Positions 8,539 to 16,259 of a stretch of 64,000 nucleotides of DNA are shown one piece after another. This DNA is from Lachnospiraceae bacterium M18-1. GTDB lineage: Bacteria; Bacillota; Clostridia; Lachnospirales; Lachnospiraceae. Each line of letters opens with the position of its first letter. Positions within the stretch are counted from its first letter, which is position 1. A model generated the notes under the pieces. That model did not search any database. It saw nothing but the letters and a program-made list of their open reading frames with translations, and was not told where the DNA came from. Position numbers and translations under genes: made by a program. The stretch lies in assembly GCA_000403295.2 (NCBI GenBank), contig KE159612.1:62001-126000 (forward strand), read 5' to 3'.

Positions 8539-8567
8539 TTGACTAGAATAAATTTTAGTGCTATATT
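8539..8567 (+). promoter_or_regulatory. promoter of the aminotransferase/NhaC operon
   Basis: TTGACT (8539-8544) and TATATT (8562-8567) are separated by 17 bp, 61 bases before the aminotransferase start. Operators C and D overlap the -35/spacer and the start point. Confidence 0.7.
8542..8559. promoter_or_regulatory. operator C over the -35 box and spacer
   Basis: ACTAGAATAAATTTTAGT, 7 of 8 half-site matches, covers part of the -35 box and most of the spacer of the plus-strand promoter, a typical repressing position. Confidence 0.65.
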
Positions 8568-8576
8568 TTCTTTATA

Positions 8577-8594
8577 ACTAAAATATATTTCAGT
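8577..8594. promoter_or_regulatory. operator D at the transcription start
   Basis: ACTAAAATATATTTCAGT, 7 of 8 half-site matches, sits just after the -10 box of the aminotransferase promoter, 35 bp from site C. Confidence 0.65.
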
Positions 8595-8627
8595 GAAAAC
8601 TAGAAAAAAACACAGGAGGATATTTCA

Positions 8628-9857
8628 ATGTCAGATATTCTAAAAAGAATGAAACCAGCATTTGCAAAATTGGACGGCGGATTATTTTCAACTGCTGAAA
8701 AAGCAGACGTGGGAGATGTTGCAAGCCGTATGGAAGAGATGGGTGTTGCGATGATGAGCTGGGCGGATCCGTTCAAACCGGATCCCTCCACGCCGGAACC
8801 AGTGCTGGAGGCGGCAGTAAATGCGATTAAAGAAGGTACATCTTCTCATTATATAATGCCGATAGGCAGCCCGGAACTGAAAAAATTAATTGCGGAGAGA
8901 ATAGAAAAGAAAAGTGGATTAAAGCTGGATCCGGAACGCAATTTAATCATTAATCCCGGATCGGATAATGGCTTACTATTCGCGATTTTTCCGTGGATCT
9001 GCCCTGGGGATGAAGTGCTGATCCATGATCCCAGTTATCCGAATAACTTTCAGGATGTGGAAATTTTAGGCGGAGTACCGGTCGCAGTGCCGACTTACGA
9101 GGAAGACGGATGGCATATCCGCATCGAAGAATATAAGAAGAGAGTTACCGATAAGACGAAAATGATCATTTTAACAAATCCTAATAATCCGACAGGAGCT
9201 TGTTATACTCGAAAAGAATTGGAAGAATTGGCGGAACTGTGTATTGAAAATGATCTGATCTGTGTGGTCGACCAGGCTTTTGAAGATACGGTTTTCGAGG
9301 GGATCGAAATGGTCAATATGGCGCAGATCCCAGGAATGTGGGAGCGCACAGTAACAGTATGTTCCGTATCAAAAGGAATGGGACTGAGCGGATTTCGTGT
9401 TGGATGGACCTACGCGGACGATATCATTATGGATAAAATGCATGCGTCTGCTGTAAGTATTCAGGGAGCGGCAAGTACGATGGCGCAAAAGGCCGTGATT
9501 CCGGCATTCAAAGATGACAGCTTTATTCAGGAATATGTAATGAAATATGAAAACCGGAGAAAATATGGATATGAGCTGTTCAACAGCATTCCCGGAGTTT
9601 CTGTCCTTTTGCCGGACGCAGGCTTTTATTTCTGGCTCAACGTGAAGGAGCTTGGTGATTCTTCAGAAATTGTAAATTATCTTATAAAAGAGGCTCTGGT
9701 GAATTGTAATGACGGAAAATTCTATGGAGCTCAGGGCAGCGGCTACCTCCGAGTGATCTTTGCCGTGTTTGAAAAAGACGAGGATTGTTACGCGGCATGT
9801 GACCGTATGGCAGAGGCATTCCGCAAGCGTGCGGAAGAAAGGGGATTATTGGTATGA
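8628..9857 (+). CDS. PLP-dependent aminotransferase, class I/II
   Basis: 409 residues, fold type I. Visible motifs are SHYIMPIGSPELK at the N-terminal hinge, NPNNPTG (184-190), VVDQAF with the pyridine-binding Asp at 215, and CSVSKGMGLSGFRVGW with the PLP lysine K249 and the phosphate-binding Arg at 257. It resembles the aspartate/aromatic group of cytoplasmic aminotransferases; the exact substrate cannot be read from sequence. The start follows AGGAGGATATTTCA. Its end overlaps the NhaC gene by four bases (ATGA), so the two are translated together. The DauR-like regulator suggests an amino-acid or D-amino-acid substrate (inference). Confidence 0.93.
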   Translation: MSDILKRMKPAFAKLDGGLFSTAEKADVGDVASRMEEMGVAMMSWADPFKPDPSTPEPVLEAAVNAIKEGTSSHYIMPIGSPELKKLIAERIEKKSGLKLDPERNLIINPGSDNGLLFAIFPWICPGDEVLIHDPSYPNNFQDVEILGGVPVAVPTYEEDGWHIRIEEYKKRVTDKTKMIILTNPNNPTGACYTRKELEELAELCIENDLICVVDQAFEDTVFEGIEMVNMAQIPGMWERTVTVCSVSKGMGLSGFRVGWTYADDIIMDKMHASAVSIQGAASTMAQKAVIPAFKDDSFIQEYVMKYENRRKYGYELFNSIPGVSVLLPDAGFYFWLNVKELGDSSEIVNYLIKEALVNCNDGKFYGAQGSGYLRVIFAVFEKDEDCYAACDRMAEAFRKRAEERGLLV

Positions 9858-11308
9858 AAGAACAGAAAAAATATCCGGTGGAATTTCGTGGGAGCCAATT
9901 GTTTGCATTCATTCCTATGATCATATTTTTGATCTTTTGCGTGGTGTATTTTGTGATCTTTAAAGTGTTTGATATGAACGCGTTAGCGGTAGGCGGTTTT
10001 GTAGGACTGCTGGTGGGCGCGCTGTTTGCAAAAACATATGATGAATATTGGAATGCTGCTTTGGGCGGCATCGGCAGTTCGACGTCGGTCAGTATCGTAG
10101 TGATTCTCCTGGTGATCGGAATGTTCACAAAGCTTATGGCTGTAAGCGGCGTCTCATATGGGTTTGTCTGGTTAGCGTATAAAATCGGCATGAACGGCGG
10201 AATATTTACAGGCTTTACATTTCTGGCGTCTTGTCTCATTACGACTGCAACAGGATCTTCTATCGGTACATTGTCCACGGTTTTTCCGATTTTATATCCG
10301 GCGGGTATTTTAATGGGCGGGAATCCGGCGGTCCTTTCAGGAGCCATTTTGTCGGGAGCTATTTTTGGAGATAATCTGGCGCCTATTTCTGATGTCACGA
10401 TTGCATCGACAACAAACCAGAGATTCCGCACAAAAGAGGGAAACGCGGATATTGCAGGGACTGTGGGATACCGGTTAAAATATGCGTTAACGGCAGGTGC
10501 ATTATCATTCGTGTTTTTCGTTGTGCTTGGCGGCGGCGGTACAACACAGAACGGAGCGGAAGAGATATTACAGGCGAATATGGATCCGCGGGGATTGATC
10601 ATGCTGCTTCCGGTCATTTGCCTGTTACTTGTTTCTATCAAGACGCAGAATATTTTCAAGGCGGTTACAACAGGGCTGGTTTCCGGAATCATGATCGGAG
10701 TTGCATCCGGTGCGTTTGGCCTGGACGCAATCCTGAGTATTCAGGACGGAAACGCGGCAGGTTTTATTTACACTGGTTTTACTGGTATGATCGGAATCTG
10801 TCTATTTTGTATCGCGCTTTTTGGAGCAATGGGTATTCTTGAAAAGAGCGGCATGATGAACCAGATGATCCAGAGTATCTCTGACAGTCCTTTCGCGAAA
10901 AGCGCAAGAGGCGCAGAGCTGCTGATCGCTGCCGGCTCAATGCTTACTACGGTTTTAGTTGGCGGAGTGACCAGTGCGTCCGTGCTGACCTTTGGTCCTG
11001 TTGCGGATGAACTGGGTGCAAAGCACAACATTCATCCATATCGAAGGGCAAATATTCTTACGGGTTTTGCAAATAGTTTTCCGGCGATTCTTCCATTTAT
11101 AAGTGCTTTTATTTTTATCTCCGTATCTGTGATCGAACCGTTGGTTGAGGAAAGCTCTTATTTGACGGCTGTTACACCGATGCAGATATTCAGCGGAGCA
11201 TTTTATCCGATGCTGCTGTTTGTTGTTTTGCTGATCTCTATTCTGTCCGGCTGGGATAGAATCTACGAAGGAGAAGATGGAAAGATCACGAAAATAAATA
11301 ACAAGTGA
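9854..11308 (+). CDS. NhaC-family Na+/H+ antiporter (amino-acid exchange candidate)
   Basis: 484 residues with about 11-12 membrane helices. The family motif GDNLAPISDVTIAST lies near residue 174, and ATGSSIGTLSTVFPI precedes it; both are typical of NhaC (PF03553). Many NhaC-family members move organic acids or amino acids in exchange for Na+ or H+, for example malate/lactate antiporters. Coupling by a four-base overlap to an aminotransferase suggests uptake of an amino acid, or exchange of it with its keto acid, rather than plain pH control (inference). Transcription ends at a large inverted repeat shared with the convergent operon. Confidence 0.9.
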   Translation: MKEQKKYPVEFRGSQLFAFIPMIIFLIFCVVYFVIFKVFDMNALAVGGFVGLLVGALFAKTYDEYWNAALGGIGSSTSVSIVVILLVIGMFTKLMAVSGVSYGFVWLAYKIGMNGGIFTGFTFLASCLITTATGSSIGTLSTVFPILYPAGILMGGNPAVLSGAILSGAIFGDNLAPISDVTIASTTNQRFRTKEGNADIAGTVGYRLKYALTAGALSFVFFVVLGGGGTTQNGAEEILQANMDPRGLIMLLPVICLLLVSIKTQNIFKAVTTGLVSGIMIGVASGAFGLDAILSIQDGNAAGFIYTGFTGMIGICLFCIALFGAMGILEKSGMMNQMIQSISDSPFAKSARGAELLIAAGSMLTTVLVGGVTSASVLTFGPVADELGAKHNIHPYRRANILTGFANSFPAILPFISAFIFISVSVIEPLVEESSYLTAVTPMQIFSGAFYPMLLFVVLLISILSGWDRIYEGEDGKITKINNK

Positions 11309-11311
11309 ATA

Positions 11312-11389
11312 CTAGTGTAGCGACCGCATTATATCCGATGAAAAATCAGACAAGGAGGTTTATTGGATATAATGCGGTCGCTACACTAG
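11312..11389. repeat. 25-bp perfect inverted repeat element between convergent operons
   Basis: The arm 11312-11336 (starting CTAGTGTAGCGACCGC) is repeated exactly inverted at 11365-11389, around a 28-base centre that contains AAGGAGG. There is no T run. Both converging transcripts would end in a very stable hairpin. A diverged right arm (22 of 25 identical) is found at 29852-29876, so this is a dispersed palindromic element. Confidence 0.85.
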
Positions 11390-11398
11390 AAAGTGTTA

Positions 11399-12169
11399 TT
11401 ATTCCAAACAAAGATACCGTATATACTCCGCGGCGGTTTCTTTGCGCGGCGTATTCCGGATAACGCCCAAGTATACAGGCTCTGTAAAGCCTGCCTCTTT
11501 CAGCAGGGGCGTCTGGGAAATGTCTAACGCTGTGGGGGATTTTTTTGTTTCAGCGGTATAACAGACAGAACTGTCCAGCGCCGCCTCCTCCGCGTTATCT
11601 TCCAGGATTTCGATATTTTCACACAGCAGATCCCGGCAGTATTCGTACAGGGCCGGATCTGCTTCTGACAGTAATATTTCCATATTATACAGATACCCGT
11701 TTTGCGAAAACATGTCATATGCCTCCTGATCCAGCAGGACGATATCCAGAGTCTTGCTGTCGATAGCCCCTAGGATCTTGATGCGGGAGGCATAGGTATA
11801 CTCATGGTAAGGGTTGTCTTCATCACTGCTGAGATAGAGTCCGGCAGACAGGTGGAATTCATATTTCTTTTCATCAAGGTCCCGGGAGGTCATAAAACCG
11901 CTGCTCAGCTTCTCTGTCAGCGCTTCGCCGGGGACCACGTTGATGAAGGCGGCATAGAGGAGGGGATCCTTCTGTGTAAAATATCCATGAAGCATATATC
12001 CCAAAATATACAGAATCACACATCCAATCCCAAAATGCAGCTTATAATAATCCCAGAGGTACTGCAGCTTTTTCAAACCCTTAAGACGTCGCAGCTTTTC
12101 TTTTTCTGAGGCATGCTCCGAAGTGTTTCCCGGGGTGTATTCCAAAGTAGTTTTCGCAGAATTTTTCAT
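11399..12169 (-). CDS. single-pass membrane protein of unknown function
   Basis: 256 residues. A charged cytoplasmic N-terminus (KLRRLKGLKKLQYLWDYYK) leads into one membrane helix (about 46-66, IGCVILYILGYMLHGYF), followed by some 190 mostly polar residues outside the cell. I do not recognise a named family. It overlaps the YesL gene by four bases and so belongs to the LacI/YesL operon, which lies divergent from the LplB-type importer. A structural or accessory role for sugar uptake is possible, but nothing in the sequence proves it. Confidence 0.8.
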   Translation of the reverse strand: MKNSAKTTLEYTPGNTSEHASEKEKLRRLKGLKKLQYLWDYYKLHFGIGCVILYILGYMLHGYFTQKDPLLYAAFINVVPGEALTEKLSSGFMTSRDLDEKKYEFHLSAGLYLSSDEDNPYHEYTYASRIKILGAIDSKTLDIVLLDQEAYDMFSQNGYLYNMEILLSEADPALYEYCRDLLCENIEILEDNAEEAALDSSVCYTAETKKSPTALDISQTPLLKEAGFTEPVYLGVIRNTPRKETAAEYIRYLCLE

Positions 12170-12813
12170 AGAGAGTCAGCAGTCCTTTCCGGTATCTCTT
12201 CTTCCTTTTTTTCGCATTGCACCAGAATATTGGAGAGCAGCCAGGAGCAGAGCAGCGCGCACAACCCTTCCCCGAAAATCACAGCCGGGGTAAAGAACCG
12301 TACCACGACCAGCAGCATGACAAAATAGATGACAGCCATCAATGCGGTGCAGAACAGAAAACGGATGCCGATAAACAGAGCGTTTTTGAACATTGCGCCG
12401 ACCGTATTGTCAAATCTGGCCAGAAGAGGGAAGATATACATCAGGACTACGCCGTAAGCAGCCGCAGCCACGAAAAATATTGCCGTGCAAAGCGTCCAGA
12501 ATGCGTTTTCAAACCGCATATGATACAGGACATACCCGTCGATGCCCAGCACGATCCCTACGCCAAGCAGGATCAGCCAGATGATCGTTCCCTGCTTAAA
12601 ATTTTCCCGGAAAGAATGGAAAAACGCTTTCGTCAGGTTCCCTTCTTCATTTTTCGCGATTTTTAATGAAACATAGAAGAGGGCGGTGGTGGACGCGCCG
12701 ACCGTCACAATGGGAATACAGCAGATGAACCATAAAATATTCAGATAAACGCTGTATACGAGCTTGTTGATAAACTGCAGGACCGGTCCGTCCAGATTGA
12801 ATAAATTACCCAT
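12166..12813 (-). CDS. YesL-family membrane protein (DUF624)
   Basis: 215 residues with about five membrane helices and the family opening GPVLQFINKLVYSVYLNILW, then IPIVTVGASTTALFY. YesL proteins (PF04854) occur beside CUT1 sugar importers of the LplB/YtcP type in Firmicutes; their biochemical role is not known. The start at 12813 has AGGAGG nine bases upstream; the longer frame to 12852 has none. It lies downstream of the LacI gene and overlaps the next gene by four bases, consistent with one minus-strand operon. Confidence 0.88.
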   Translation of the reverse strand: MGNLFNLDGPVLQFINKLVYSVYLNILWFICCIPIVTVGASTTALFYVSLKIAKNEEGNLTKAFFHSFRENFKQGTIIWLILLGVGIVLGIDGYVLYHMRFENAFWTLCTAIFFVAAAAYGVVLMYIFPLLARFDNTVGAMFKNALFIGIRFLFCTALMAVIYFVMLLVVVRFFTPAVIFGEGLCALLCSWLLSNILVQCEKKEEEIPERTADSL

Positions 12814-12915
12814 AAAATCTTTCCTCCTATTATAATGCGGCGCCCCCCTCACCTGCGGTGCGAGGGCAGGTCATCGAAAGGTATAAAAAGAAATACTCCG
12901 CATCTGCCTTTCTCC

Positions 12916-13992
12916 TCACCCCTCCGTAGAGTCCCGGTAGATCAGGCTGGTTTCCGTGTGCATGGTACGGTAATTCAGGGATGGCTCATTGATCCGAGAC
13001 ATCAGCAGGTTCACGGCGGCAAAGCCCATGATCTGGCTGTGGATATGGATCGTAGTCAGCGGGGGCGTGACGATCTTGGACTCCGGGGAATCGTCAAAGC
13101 CGCACAGATACACATCCTCCGGAACCGAGTATCCCAGCTTTTTCAGCACTTGCAGCACATTCAGAGCGGCGGAATCATTGGAGCACAAAAACACCTCCGG
13201 AAAAGGCTCCAGCTTCTGCAGGCTTTCGGTGAGATACTCCTGATAATCCTCCGATTTGGGATTGCGGATCCCCTTCTTATTCCCTGTGACGCAGTATTCG
13301 TCCGGGCAGGGGAGACCCAGAAGCTGCAGGGCATTCCGGTAAGCCATATACCGCTCGAAGAAGGAACGGCAGTGCAGATATTCCCCGACAAATCCGATCC
13401 TGGTCTTTCCACGCCGGGCCATTTCCTGTATAAATAAGTAGATACCGGTCTGGTTGTCCATACAGAGCAGGTCCGCCTCCAGCGGTTCCTGGAAGCAGGC
13501 CGCCGGCGCGTCTACAAATAAGACAGGCAGCCCCAGGCCGCAGAGCATCTTATCATATTCATAGTCAAACATCTCAATGCAGACGATGCCGGCGGTCCGC
13601 TCCATGGAAAAAGAAGCAGGCAGCTTCATGGCATCCAGCTCATCCGCCAGGATCCGGTGCATCGTCAGGCTGTACCCCAGCCCGGAGAGCTCCATCTGAA
13701 ATTTGTCCAGCATGACGGAAGCAAAATGAGAGCCGTCTATAAAATTTGCGATCAATAACGCAATCTCCGTGTTCTGCTTTGCGGCCGGGATGGAAAGCAC
13801 GGCGCTTCCCGAGGCAGCGCTTGCGGCGGTCACATAGGAAAACTGCTTGTACCCCATCTCCATCGCCTTTTTTAAAACCTTCTCCCGGGTCGAATCGGCC
13901 AGGATGCCGGTATTGTTGATCGCCTTTGATACGGTGTTGCGGGAAATGCCGAGCTCATCCGCAATGTCCTGTATCGTAACTCTAGTACCCAT
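12916..13992 (-). CDS. LacI-family transcriptional repressor
   Basis: 358 residues. The helix-turn-helix and hinge are at the N-terminus (VTIQDIADELGISRNTVSKA), followed by a periplasmic-binding-protein-like sensor domain (LPVLFVDAPA, VYLCGFDDSPESKIVTPPLT). It starts at 13992 behind AAGGAGGG; the longer frame has no such site. It is divergent from the LplB/YtcP/solute-binding/GH32 genes, and TGTGCA-type motifs in both promoters suggest it controls both directions. The likely inducer is a sugar or phosphosugar from the GH32 pathway (inference). Confidence 0.93.
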   Translation of the reverse strand: MGTRVTIQDIADELGISRNTVSKAINNTGILADSTREKVLKKAMEMGYKQFSYVTAASAASGSAVLSIPAAKQNTEIALLIANFIDGSHFASVMLDKFQMELSGLGYSLTMHRILADELDAMKLPASFSMERTAGIVCIEMFDYEYDKMLCGLGLPVLFVDAPAACFQEPLEADLLCMDNQTGIYLFIQEMARRGKTRIGFVGEYLHCRSFFERYMAYRNALQLLGLPCPDEYCVTGNKKGIRNPKSEDYQEYLTESLQKLEPFPEVFLCSNDSAALNVLQVLKKLGYSVPEDVYLCGFDDSPESKIVTPPLTTIHIHSQIMGFAAVNLLMSRINEPSLNYRTMHTETSLIYRDSTEG

Positions 13993-14071
13993 ATGTCCCT
14001 CCTTTTGCTGTATCGGCATATCCTCAAACCGGAGTCCGGGGATCTGTCTGCCGTAAATCTTTTCTAAAAAC

Positions 14072-14100
14072 ATTATAATGCACAAAAGAGATTGTGTCAA
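14072..14100 (-). promoter_or_regulatory. promoter of the LacI repressor gene
   Basis: On the minus strand TTGACA (14100-14095), 17 bp, then TATAAT (14077-14072). The spacer contains AATGCACAAA, one of four related motifs in this gap, which fits autorepression. Confidence 0.75.
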
Positions 14101-14306
14101 ATGTAAAAATGTAAAAATTAGAGATTTTTCCGAAAATGTAATAAAAAATAGCTTTGAATCTAATCGATATGTGCATTAAGAATAAAAATGCAAAAAATAA
14201 ATATGTGCAAATGGCGAAAAAGTATTGACTAAATGTAAAAAAAGTGATATAAATTTATATAAGCAAATCCCAAAATATGTTACAATGATTTTACAAATGC
14301 ACAAAT
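14077..14306. promoter_or_regulatory. four copies of a TGTGCA-type motif, candidate LacI operators
   Basis: AATGCACAAA (14077-14086), ATATGTGCATT (14167-14177), AATATGTGCAAAT (14200-14212) and AAATGCACAAAT (14295-14306) share an ATnTGTGCAwT core in either orientation. The last is inside an ATGATTT...AAATCAT dyad (14285-14309). They surround both divergent promoters in a very A+T-rich 397-bp gap that holds no gene. Confidence 0.5.
14225..14253 (+). promoter_or_regulatory. promoter of the LplB-type importer operon
   Basis: TTGACT (14225-14230) and TATAAA (14248-14253) with a 17-bp spacer, about 137 bases before the first permease start. Confidence 0.7.
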
Positions 14307-14389
14307 CATAAAAATGGGAAGGAGAAGAATAAGGTAATGAGAGAAAAAGTGTGCAAAAGAAAAAGGGATTTGAGAGAAAGGAGGAAATT

Positions 14390-15331
14390 ATGAATACAAA
14401 TGCAACAACTGTTCCAAATCAAAGACAGGACAAGGGATTTCACAACACCATGCTGTATGTAAAGCAGCACTGGCAGCTATATGCGATCTTCCTGATGCCC
14501 GCGCTGTTGCTGACACTGATCTTCAAGTACGCGCCCATGAGCGGTATTCTGATCGCGTTCCAGGACTACAACCCATTCCGGGGTGTTTCCGGAAGCGAAT
14601 GGGTGGGCCTGAAGCATTTTACCAGGTTCTTATCCTCGCCGGACTTTATGGGCTATCTGGCCAATACTTTGAAACTGAGTGTGTACGGCCTCCTGTGGGG
14701 ATTTCCGATGCCAATCCTATTGGCGTTTCTGCTGAACCGGATCCAGAGTACGGGCATCAAGAAAAAGATACAATTGGTGCTGTATCTTCCCAACTTCGTA
14801 TCTGTCATCGTACTTTGCGGTATCGTGAGGATCTTACTTTCCGTGACAGGTCCTCTGAACCTTTTGATGGGAACAGAGATTAACTTTATGACCATGCCGG
14901 AAGCGTTCCGCTCCATTTACATCATCAGCGGTATCTGGCAGGGCGCGGGCTGGGCATCCATCATGTATACGGCATCTTTGTCCAACGCCAGCCAGGAGCT
15001 CAAAGAAGCGGCTGTCATGGACGGCGCGAATATCCTGCAGCAGATCAAGGCGGTAGAGTGGCCGGCGATCAAAGATATGGTCGTGATCCAGTTCATCCTG
15101 CAGGCAGGAAATATCATGAGCATCGGATTTGAAAAAGCATACGCGCTGCAGACAGACCTGAACCTCCCGGCATCCGAGATCATTGCCACCTATGTATACC
15201 GGAAAGGTCTGATCGACGGAGATTACAGCTTTTCAACTGCGGTAGGTTTATTTAACACCGTGATCAATGTCATCCTTCTGGTTGCCGTGAACAAGATCGT
15301 AGCCAAGATGAATGACGGACAGGGATTATAA
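14390..15331 (+). CDS. CUT1 sugar ABC permease, LplB type
   Basis: 313 residues, six membrane helices, with the ATPase-contacting loop ELKEAAVMDGANILQQIKAV near residue 215. The opening region WQLYAIFLMPALLLTLIFKY and GLKHFTRFLSSPDF are typical of LplB/YteP permeases that import oligosaccharides. It starts at 14390 behind AAAGGAGG; a GTG at 14351 is in frame but poorly placed. With the permease at 15347 and binding protein at 16260 it forms one importer. No ATPase gene is present, as is normal for this group, where a shared MsmX-type ATPase serves several importers. Confidence 0.93.
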   Translation: MNTNATTVPNQRQDKGFHNTMLYVKQHWQLYAIFLMPALLLTLIFKYAPMSGILIAFQDYNPFRGVSGSEWVGLKHFTRFLSSPDFMGYLANTLKLSVYGLLWGFPMPILLAFLLNRIQSTGIKKKIQLVLYLPNFVSVIVLCGIVRILLSVTGPLNLLMGTEINFMTMPEAFRSIYIISGIWQGAGWASIMYTASLSNASQELKEAAVMDGANILQQIKAVEWPAIKDMVVIQFILQAGNIMSIGFEKAYALQTDLNLPASEIIATYVYRKGLIDGDYSFSTAVGLFNTVINVILLVAVNKIVAKMNDGQGL

Positions 15332-15346
15332 GGAGGTGCGTACGAA

Positions 15347-16234
15347 GTGGTAAAAACAAGATATTCCGGTCAGGACAAGATATTATTGACAATTGGATAC
15401 ATACTTCTTGGGCTGTTTGTAGTGGCGATCATCGTGCCCATGATCTACATCATCGTGGCATCCTTTATGGATCCCATTACACTGCAGAATAAGGGAATTA
15501 CCTTTGATTTCAGCAAATGGACGACGACTGCCTATGAGCGTGTCATGTCCAACAGCCAGATCTGGATTGGTTTTAAAAACGCGGTCATCTATTCCATACT
15601 GTTTACGGTGGTGTCTGTAGTTGTTACGCTTTTAGCGGCTTACCCGTTATCCAGGGCGGATTTCAAGGGAAGAGGATTTTTCAATATTATTTTCATGATC
15701 ACCATGTTCTTCGGCGGCGGACTGATCCCGACCTACTTGATCGTAAGTAACTTAGGTCTGGTGGACAGCATGTGGGCGGTCATCCTCCCGGGAGCTTTCA
15801 GCGTCTGGAATATGACCATTGCCAGAACTTATTACCGCGGGATCCCGAAGGAACTCCGGGAAGCGGCGGACGTGGACGGGGCAAATGAGCTGACATTCTT
15901 CTTTAAGATCCTGCTTCCGGTCTGTACGCCGGTTATCGCGGTGCTTGCTCTGTGGCAGTTTGTAGGTATGTGGAACAGCTACTTTGACGCAATGATCTAC
16001 CTCAATGATTCCGCGAAACAGCCTCTGCAGCTGGTACTTCGTTCCATCCTGATTCAGAACCAGCCGGAATCCGGCATGATCTCTGATATGCAGAGTACGG
16101 CGGCCCGCGCGCAGCTGGCAGAGCTTTTGAAATACGCAACTATTATTATTTCCAGTTTGCCGCTTCTGATCATGTACCCGTTCTTCCAGAAATATTTTGA
16201 CAGCGGGATCATGGCAGGCGCTGTAAAGGGCTAA
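15347..16234 (+). CDS. CUT1 sugar ABC permease, YtcP type
   Basis: 295 residues with six membrane helices and the EAA loop ELREAADVDGANELTFFFKI near residue 170. The C-terminus MYPFFQKYFDSGIMAGAVKG is a hallmark of this permease class. It starts with GTG at 15347 after AAGGAGGTG, 15 bases beyond the LplB-type gene. It is the second half of the importer described at 14390. Confidence 0.93.
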   Translation: MVKTRYSGQDKILLTIGYILLGLFVVAIIVPMIYIIVASFMDPITLQNKGITFDFSKWTTTAYERVMSNSQIWIGFKNAVIYSILFTVVSVVVTLLAAYPLSRADFKGRGFFNIIFMITMFFGGGLIPTYLIVSNLGLVDSMWAVILPGAFSVWNMTIARTYYRGIPKELREAADVDGANELTFFFKILLPVCTPVIAVLALWQFVGMWNSYFDAMIYLNDSAKQPLQLVLRSILIQNQPESGMISDMQSTAARAQLAELLKYATIIISSLPLLIMYPFFQKYFDSGIMAGAVKG

Positions 16235-16259
16235 GCTGAAGAGGAAAAGGAGACAGACC

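Noticed and set aside
9682..10692. 336-residue minus-strand frame across the aminotransferase and NhaC genes
   Set aside because: Antisense to two well-supported genes and without recognisable domains.
14351..14389. GTG start giving a longer LplB-type permease
   Set aside because: The ATG at 14390 has a correctly spaced AAAGGAGG site; the extra residues are not typical of the family.
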